DNA of 12,500 nt from Acropora yongei (Eukaryota > Cnidaria > Anthozoa > Scleractinia > Acroporidae), in assembly GCA_014634225.1 (NCBI GenBank), contig BLFN01000079.1:377701-390200 (forward strand), written 5' to 3'. The notes beneath the pieces were generated by a model. It searched no databases. It was given only the letters and a program-made list of their open reading frames with translations, and was not told where the DNA came from. The translations under genes were made by a program, and so were the position numbers. Numbering within the stretch: position 1 is the first letter of the stretch; every line of letters starts with the position of its first letter. Shown piece after piece: positions 10,601-12,500 of the stretch.

Positions 10601-11710
10601 CAGAGATCTCTAAGACGATCCTCCATCAACAGGCTGCGAAGCATTGAAAGTTCAGTGACCATACCATGGCCTTTTTTTTTTTTTTCGCAATGCTCTTCAA
10701 CTTTTCGTGTACGGACCCTCCCTCCCAAGTCTTGGCTTTGTGCCATCTGACATTGGACTATTGCTTTTCACACTCATTCAGGCTTGCATCTCCGTGACAT
10801 TGCTGCTTTCGCCTCTTCGAGACGGGGGCTAGAAAAAAAAATGACTAGAAAGGAACTGGGGATGAGCGACTGAATTAAGGAAGCCGAGCACAACAATGAT
10901 TAAACACTAAGAATTTCAAGGAGGCTTCTGCTTCACAGGCACACACTGTCCCACTATCTCACCTGGAATGGACAGAAAGGTCTAGATATTTCACAAGTTA
11001 CATTTTAAGATTCCTTAACATTTGTAATTCTGGCAATTTGTGTCGATTGAAAAGCCAGTGAATGAAGTGTCGACTGTATGAGAGTGACCTTCCATAGTGA
11101 TTCTAAATTTTTTTCCCACAAGCTAGCAATAGGTGCCCTTTGATTTCCTTATGTTCCACCATCTTGTGCGTATTCGATATTTCAGACATGTGGGGCTTCT
11201 GCTGGCACTTAATAGTGTGCATTACAACGCCCTTGAGTTGAAACTTGCTGTCGATGTTAGATAACTTGGGATCTTGTTGTGTTGTATTAGACATATATTG
11301 CGCATTGAAGAATTACGACAAGTCACCACTTCTTTGCACACCCTTTACACTTCTTCGACTTCCTAATTCCCTTTCTTTGTTTTTTTTCCCCTTCATCTAC
11401 TTTCCACCTTGCCCCTTTTTGTTGTTGTTGTTGTTGTGTTCATCTTCAAATTAGTAGTGCCTTCACACCCCTGAGTGTAGTCCATTCTCCCCTAATGTCT
11501 TCCCCTTCCGGTTCTTCTTCTCTCTTGTAGTCCTTCCCTTTTCCAGGGTGGCCCTTTAAGTTAATGTCGATGATTTTAATTCATTTCAAGCTGGTCCACC
11601 CTGGATTATCATCATAGCTGTAGCGGGAGGAGTTGTGTTACTTACGATCTTAGTTGGTGTTTTGACATGGAGGGTGCGCAAACAGAGGAAGTGCAGAAAG
11701 GACACTAAAA
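23..11710 (+). CDS. Ig-Ig-SEA single-pass membrane protein, nine exons, both ends outside the window
   Basis: I see nine exons (23-271, 1680-1907, 2722-2754, 3204-3245, 5664-5770, 6174-6232, 6748-6920, 8087-8119, 11591-11710). They join in one frame to 348 codons with no stop, and every border is AG/GT. Domains by residue of this partial product: Ig 1 at 1-83, Ig 2 at 84-159, Ser/Thr/Pro stalk at 160-184, SEA at about 185-290, second stalk at about 290-312, transmembrane helix at about 313-335, then a basic cytoplasmic start. Eight N-glycosylation sequons (N9, N19, N54, N60, N94, N116, N152, N272) fit an extracellular chain. The signal peptide and start codon must lie upstream, and the cytoplasmic tail and stop probably lie downstream. 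Receptor or adhesion protein is an inference. A kinase or other signalling tail is possible but not visible, and I do not recognise a specific named gene. Confidence 0.85.
725..748 (+). other. G-quadruplex-type guanine run
   Basis: Four guanine runs of three or more (725-727, 733-735, 739-742, 744-748) are separated by loops of 5, 3 and 1 bases. This meets the usual G3+N1-7 pattern and is on the sense strand, so it could fold in the pre-mRNA as well as in DNA. It stands out in an AT-rich intron. Folding and function are inference. Confidence 0.5.
763..781. repeat. Short perfect inverted repeat (hairpin)
   Basis: AAATGCCT, a three-base loop, then AGGCATTT form a perfect 8-bp stem 15 bases after the guanine run. 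No T-tract or conserved context marks it as functional, and it may be chance. Confidence 0.4.
1680..1907 (+). CDS. Exon: Ig domain 2 (compact I-set-like), phase 1-1
   Basis: The acceptor is CTTTTAAG ending at 1679 and the donor is GTAAGT from 1908. The split codon with exon 1 reads Tyr, giving the classic Y-P-P opening of an Ig domain (residue 84). The core is visible: V-A-E-G, then F-S-C (Cys107), G-N-P-V-P-N-I-T-W (Trp119), and G-C-Y-I-C-V-A-R-N (Cys141). The stretch from Trp119 to Cys141 is short, so the middle strands are abbreviated. Cys138 and Cys156 are extra and may pair. Sequons are at N94, N116 and N152. At 76 residues it is at the small end for Ig domains. Confidence 0.9.
2236..2376. 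mobile_element. Palindromic MITE (non-autonomous DNA transposon), 141 bp
   Basis: The element begins with GGCCCCAGTTGTTCAAAG (2236-2253) and ends with its exact reverse complement (2359-2376). The interior continues as an imperfect palindrome built from repeated ACTATCC / GGATAGT and TTATCCA / TGGATAA units, so the whole can fold into a long hairpin. It has no coding capacity. Similar palindromes with this end sequence are, from memory, abundant in cnidarian genomes; I cannot confirm this here. A clear target-site duplication is not visible, so the superfamily is left open. Confidence 0.75.
2571..2600. repeat. T-rich low-complexity tract with TTTTG units
   Basis: A run of about ten T is followed by repeats of TTTTG inside intron 2, 3' of the MITE. 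Probably replication slippage. Confidence 0.6.
2722..2754 (+). CDS. Exon: 33-nt Thr/Pro stalk exon, phase 1-1
   Basis: A T-rich tract and TGCTAG precede it, and the donor is CAG/GTAAAA. Read in the frame set by the Ig exons, it gives Asn-Ser-Pro-Leu-Thr-Thr-Val-Pro-Pro-Ser-Thr (residues 160-170). This is a proline- and threonine-rich linker likely to be O-glycosylated. At 11 codons with matching phase-1 ends, it can be skipped without a frame change. It has the same size, phase and composition as the exon at 8087-8119, which supports both calls. It is too short for similarity search alone. Confidence 0.7.
2755..3203 (+). other. Intron 3 (phase 1) containing a dead duplicate of the next exon
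   Basis: A 449-base intron. From about 2858 it holds a diverged copy of the next exon and its surroundings (exon copy at 3001-3032). Nothing else was recognised. Confidence 0.7.
3001..3038 (+). pseudogene. Dead copy of the 42-nt stalk exon (donor lost)
   Basis: It has a good acceptor (TTTTTTTCCTAG ending at 3000), and its reading matches the next exon: Asp-Pro-Gly-Gln-Thr-Met-Ala-Ser-Ser-Ile. Where the intact copy has 15 bases ending in the GT of its donor, this copy has only three. No GT follows the homologous exon end and the frame runs into TGA at 3036-3038. A cryptic donor, CAG/GTCAGA at 3007, could still define a 6-nt phase-1 micro-exon; that is speculative. Confidence 0.65.
3204..3245 (+). 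CDS. Exon: 42-nt stalk exon, phase 1-1
   Basis: The acceptor is CTTTTACTAG ending at 3203, and the donor is a strong AAA/GTAAGT. It gives residues 171-184, Asp-Ala-Arg-Glu-Thr-Met-Leu-Ser-Ser-Ile-Ala-Ala-Ser-Gln, and its last base joins the SEA exon as Arg185. It is a linker between Ig 2 and the SEA domain and is the intact member of a tandem pair. Being 14 codons with symmetric phase, it can be an optional cassette. Confidence 0.7.
3246..5663 (+). other. Intron 4 (phase 1), 2.4 kb, with an orphan half-Ig exon
   Basis: This intron separates the stalk from the SEA domain. The orphan half-Ig segment at 4047-4164 is its only coding-like content. I searched 3246-4046 in the three forward frames for a matching first half (a B-strand Cys and C-strand Trp) and found none. 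From 4165 to 5663 I see AT-rich sequence with a short GTT run near 5031-5045 and nothing else I can name. Confidence 0.7.
4047..4164 (+). pseudogene. Orphan C-terminal half of an Ig domain (relict or poison exon)
   Basis: The segment reads L-T-L-I-L-F, then T-S-A-D-V-G-E-Y-S-C-E-M, then G-G-S-I-Q-T-W and I-Q-V. This is the E, F and G strand pattern of an Ig domain with its D-x-G-x-Y-x-C signature. The donor at 4165 (GTAAGC) is good and phase 1. The upstream frame is closed by TAA, and the only fitting acceptor (AATAAG at 4046) is weak and phase 0. Splicing it after the phase-1 exon at 3245 would shift frame and reach TGA after 11 codons. Either the first half was lost, or the segment acts as a stop-introducing exon. 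Confidence 0.6.
5664..5770 (+). CDS. Exon: SEA domain part 1, phase 1-0
   Basis: A long T tract and TTTTAAG precede it, and the donor is GAG/GTACAT. Residues 185-220 start Glu-Ile-Glu-Ala-Thr-Val-Thr-Ile. This is the first strand of a SEA domain, followed by a helix with Tyr-Glu-Glu-Ala-Phe-Glu-Asp-Leu-Asn-Ser and Ser-Lys-Glu-Phe-Val-Ala-Lys-Phe-Glu-Gln-Glu. SEA domains typically have such a strand then an N-x-x-L-x-D/N-x-x-S-x-x-F helix. The exon follows intron 4 and joins in frame with the stalk exon at 3245. Confidence 0.85.
5771..6173 (+). other. Intron 5 (phase 0) within the SEA domain
   Basis: A 403-base AT-rich intron. I saw no repeats or coding pattern in it. Confidence 0.75.
6174..6232 (+). 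CDS. Exon: SEA domain part 2, phase 0-2
   Basis: The acceptor is GACTGTTTTTAG and the donor is CTGAG/GTTTGT. It codes for residues 221-239 and two bases of Arg240: Met-Asp-Gln-Val-Tyr-Thr-Asn-Val-Pro-Glu-Tyr, then Thr-Lys-Val-Thr-Gln-Leu-Arg. This is the end of the first SEA helix and the strand leading to the cleavage turn; a V-Y-x-x-V stretch is common there. The exon is only 59 nt, but phases on both sides fit exactly. Confidence 0.85.
6233..6747 (+). other. Intron 6 (phase 2) within the SEA domain
   Basis: A 515-base AT-rich intron ending in a good CTTTCAG acceptor. T runs occur near 6572 and 6626. No repeat family or additional exon was recognised. Confidence 0.75.
6748..6920 (+). CDS. 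Exon: SEA domain part 3 with G-S-V-I-V cleavage motif, phase 2-1
   Basis: The acceptor is GGCTTTCAG and the donor is ACAG/GTATAA. Residues 240-297 open with R-P-G-S-V-I-V-Y-F-I-L-Y-F. Gly242-Ser243 sits where self-cleaving SEA domains such as MUC1 break (G/S-V-V-V). The remainder gives the second helix (T-P-E-K-G-I-E-N-L) and the last strands (F-N-G-T-F-G-D-F-Q-V), with a sequon at N272. The exon ends in a Ser/Thr/Lys-rich tail that begins the membrane-proximal stalk. All three SEA exons together give about 105-110 residues, close to the family's usual size. Confidence 0.9.
7224..7400. mobile_element. Probable fragment of a cnidarian interspersed repeat
   Basis: It begins ATAATTAACAATTATTCC and continues with GCGCACGTTGGATATGAGAT and TAGCCAATGAGGC. 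From memory this series of motifs occurs at the ends of a repeat family common in cnidarian genomes. Local base use (GCGCGCG, CGAG, CGAAA) is unlike the AT-rich intron. No inverted partner for the left end was found, so the copy would be truncated and its borders are approximate. The family call rests on memory only. Confidence 0.4.
7268..7303 (+). repeat. Two tandem copies of TATATAGCCAATGAGGC
   Basis: The 17-base unit occurs at 7268-7284 and again, identically, at 7287-7303 (period 19), inside the repeat-like segment. It appears to be a local duplication. Confidence 0.7.
8087..8119 (+). CDS. Exon: 33-nt Ser/Thr stalk exon, phase 1-1
   Basis: The preceding AG is in TTTACCAAG and the donor is AAAG/GTATTT. 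In the frame set by the SEA exon it gives Gly-Pro-Ser-Ser-Ser-Ser-Thr-Thr-Ala-Pro-Lys (residues 298-308), a probable O-glycosylated spacer between SEA domain and membrane. It has the same length and phase as the exon at 2722-2754. The acceptor has only a modest pyrimidine tract, so the exon may be used in only some transcripts; skipping it keeps the frame. Confidence 0.65.
9332..9363 (+). repeat. Left terminal inverted repeat of the Harbinger-like element
   Basis: It starts AGCCTGGTTCTCATATG and pairs with 9915-9946. The mismatches are at positions 7, 15 and 19 of 32; such divergence suggests an old insertion. Confidence 0.85.
9360..9395 (+). repeat. Two 18-bp tandem copies next to the left end
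   Basis: CCTGGGACAACGGCACGG (9360-9377) is followed directly by CCTGGGACAACGCTGCGG (9378-9395), differing at three positions. Subterminal repeats of this type often bind transposase; that role is inferred here. Confidence 0.7.
9451..9489. repeat. Strong hairpin inside the Harbinger-like element
   Basis: TTGCCTGCGACGTTGA (9451-9466) pairs with 9474-9489 at 15 of 16 positions across a 7-base loop. It lies in the non-coding part of the element between the left end and the transposase fragment. Confidence 0.7.
9543..9887 (-). pseudogene. HARBI1-like transposase, N-terminal fragment only
   Basis: From the ATG at 9887-9885 the frame runs 114 codons to TAG at 9545-9543. A hydrophobic, helical first part (residues 1-45) is followed by a very basic stretch with R-R-K-K-K (49-53) and R-R-K-Y-R-V-R-P-M-L-Q (60-70). 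The latter resembles the R-R-x-W-V-R-P-x-L motif found before the DDE domain in HARBI1-like transposases. The typical aromatic in this motif is Tyr here. The next part, ending F-L-R-H-F, fits the start of the helical region. The nuclease domain, about two thirds of a usual HARBI1 protein (roughly 350 residues), is absent. An upstream extension of the frame to 9959 crosses the terminal repeat and is unlikely to be native. Confidence 0.6.
9915..9946 (-). repeat. Right terminal inverted repeat of the Harbinger-like element
   Basis: It ends GAATCAGGCT and is the reverse complement of 9332-9363 apart from three mismatches. The transposase fragment starts 27 bases inside it and reads away from this end. 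Confidence 0.85.
10456..10482 (+). repeat. A-rich simple repeat (AATA/AAATA units)
   Basis: A run of A is followed by AATAATAAATAAATAAAT. It might be the tail of a decayed retroposed sequence, but no source element is recognisable upstream of it. Confidence 0.5.
10535..10554. repeat. Short perfect inverted repeat
   Basis: TGCAAGG and CCTTGCA form a 7-bp stem with a 6-base loop. No surrounding feature suggests a role. Confidence 0.4.
11421..11437 (+). repeat. (GTT)n microsatellite in a pyrimidine-rich region
   Basis: Five GTT units follow a T run inside a C/T-rich region at about 11325-11545. That region lies 50 or more bases upstream of the acceptor of the membrane exon. Confidence 0.7.
11591..11710 (+). 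CDS. Exon: transmembrane helix and basic juxtamembrane segment, phase 1-1
   Basis: The acceptor is TTCATTTCAAG and the donor is AAAA/GTAAAG. Residues 309-348 read A-G-P-P, then a hydrophobic helix from Trp313 to Trp335 (I-I-I-I-A-V-A-G-G-V-V-L-L-T-I-L-V-G-V-L). A stop-transfer segment R-V-R-K-Q-R-K-C-R-K-D-T-K follows. The G-x-x-G-like A-V-A-G-G patch could favour helix packing. The basic side places the C-terminus in the cytoplasm, so the Ig and SEA domains are outside. If the donor is ignored, the frame continues 14 codons to TAA at 11752-11754. Confidence 0.9.
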
Positions 11711-12500
11711 GTAAAGACCAAACCATTTTTGCATCTTACATGGTTTGTTGTTAAAGCATCATTAACTCCTTCTTCCTTCTTTCATTTCTGTTGTTGAATT
11801 CATTGAGCTTAAGCTCTGAAACTGCTCAAAATCAATTTTTTAATGGCTTTTAATGCACTTAAAAGAGAATTTCATGTATTCATAAATTTGAGGGAAGTTT
11901 AATGCTTGTGATCAAGAAAGCGCCTCGTACAACAACTGAAATGCTCCTGAGGATTTTTTGATTTAGGTAGCTATTTAAAGGGGATTTATTTGAAGTTAAA
12001 GGAGTTAGATGATTATGCGCACTCTGGCTTAGTCATTTATGAATCGGTCGATTTACTGTAGTTGACTCTAGTTTGTGTGTAAGCTGATCGGTTGGCTTAT
12101 TTGCTTGAGAATTGGTCTACCACTTGGAAGGTCAGAAGTCCTATCCCTGGCAGACTAAAACTCAGGTCTTAACTAGAGAGAAAGTGCTGCCGTCGTAATG
12201 TCATCTGTATGCGGTTAGACTTTCAATTGTCCTCTGGTAGGGACAAAAAAAACCATGGTCTATCTGTTAGCAATCTGAGGCCACTTGGCACGTAACGTGA
12301 ATCACGTGACAATCACAACCCTAATTAAGGGCCCGGGATACAGCAGATACATACTTCCTTTTCATTGGCACGATCGACCTTTGTGGCTAAACCTGCTTTC
12401 TCAATCAATATTTCAAGGAATAGATATACTTGGAAATCAGTGTCATTTTTCATTCGATTTTGAGGCACGTGTTTTGTTTCTTTCCTTGCTTACGACGATC
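11711..12500 (+). other. Intron 9 or 3' flank (phase 1) with a SINE
   Basis: No further exon is recognisable up to the window end, so the cytoplasmic tail is probably coded beyond it. The first 44 bases could alternatively be a short coding end by intron retention. A tRNA-derived SINE lies at about 12085-12310. I saw no canonical AATAAA between 11755 and 12084. Confidence 0.6.
12085..12310 (+). mobile_element. tRNA-derived SINE, diverged
   Basis: The head is tRNA-like. A box-A-like GGTTGGCTTATTTGCTTGAG (12090-12109) is followed at about tRNA spacing by a degraded box B (GTCCTATCC, 12138-12146). The body continues ACTCAGGTCTTAA, then GAGAAAGTGCTGCC, then GGTTAGACTTTCAA. I recall these segments from a tRNA-derived SINE family frequent in coral genomes. 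The copy is old, box B is damaged, and the 3' border is unclear. The memory-based family match is the main evidence. Confidence 0.7.

Larger units (their letters stand above)
8120..11590 (+). other. Intron 8 (phase 1), 3.5 kb, with a Harbinger-like element
   Basis: This is the longest intron and separates the last stalk exon from the membrane exon. It contains the 615-bp element at 9332-9946, an A-rich run at about 10456-10482, a 14-base T run at 10672-10685, and a pyrimidine-rich region with a GTT microsatellite at 11325-11545. A weak coding relic is possible at 8481-8777, and some minus-strand signals lie at 10388-11294. I can assign no gene to the remainder. Confidence 0.7.

Noticed and set aside
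10550..10750. 66-codon plus-strand open frame
   Set aside because: It is interrupted by a long poly-T run and has no motif or splice context.
12088..12160. A functional tRNA gene
   Set aside because: The A-box-like part is present, but the B box is degraded, a closed cloverleaf cannot be drawn, and the downstream body matches a SINE.

Overview
The window looks like nuclear DNA of an animal, most likely an anthozoan cnidarian such as a stony coral. Short exons are separated by AT-rich introns with GT..AG borders. Extracellular domains lie on phase-1 exons, and repeats of cnidarian type are present (a tRNA-derived SINE, a palindromic MITE and a Harbinger-like fragment). There is no sign of bacterial or viral organisation. 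The lineage call is inference from gene style and remembered repeat families.

One plus-strand gene spans almost the whole window. Its 5' end lies before base 1 and its 3' end probably after base 12500. Nine exons join without an in-frame stop into 1044 nt (348 codons): Ig domain 1 (23-271), Ig domain 2 (1680-1907), two tiny stalk exons (2722-2754, 3204-3245), a SEA domain on three exons (5664-5770, 6174-6232, 6748-6920), a third tiny Ser/Thr/Pro stalk exon (8087-8119) and a transmembrane exon with a basic cytoplasmic start (11591-11710). The predicted product is a single-pass type I cell-surface protein with the order Ig-Ig-stalk-SEA-stalk-TM-cytoplasmic. The SEA domain carries a G-S-V-I-V motif, which resembles the self-cleaving site of MUC1-type SEA domains. 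The mature protein may therefore be a non-covalent heterodimer that can shed its Ig part. Its name and signalling partner cannot be told from this window.

The introns hold more structure than the gene model uses. Intron 3 has a decayed tandem copy of a stalk exon that has lost its donor site. Intron 4 has an orphan half of an Ig domain with an intact donor, whose inclusion would give an early stop. Introns 2, 7 and 8 hold repeats: the MITE at 2236-2376, a repeat-like segment around 7224-7400, and a 615-bp element with 32-bp inverted ends at 9332-9946. That last element keeps only the N-terminal part of a HARBI1-like transposase on the minus strand. A diverged tRNA-derived SINE lies near 12085-12310. 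The remaining intron sequence is AT-rich and shows only homopolymer runs and short simple repeats.
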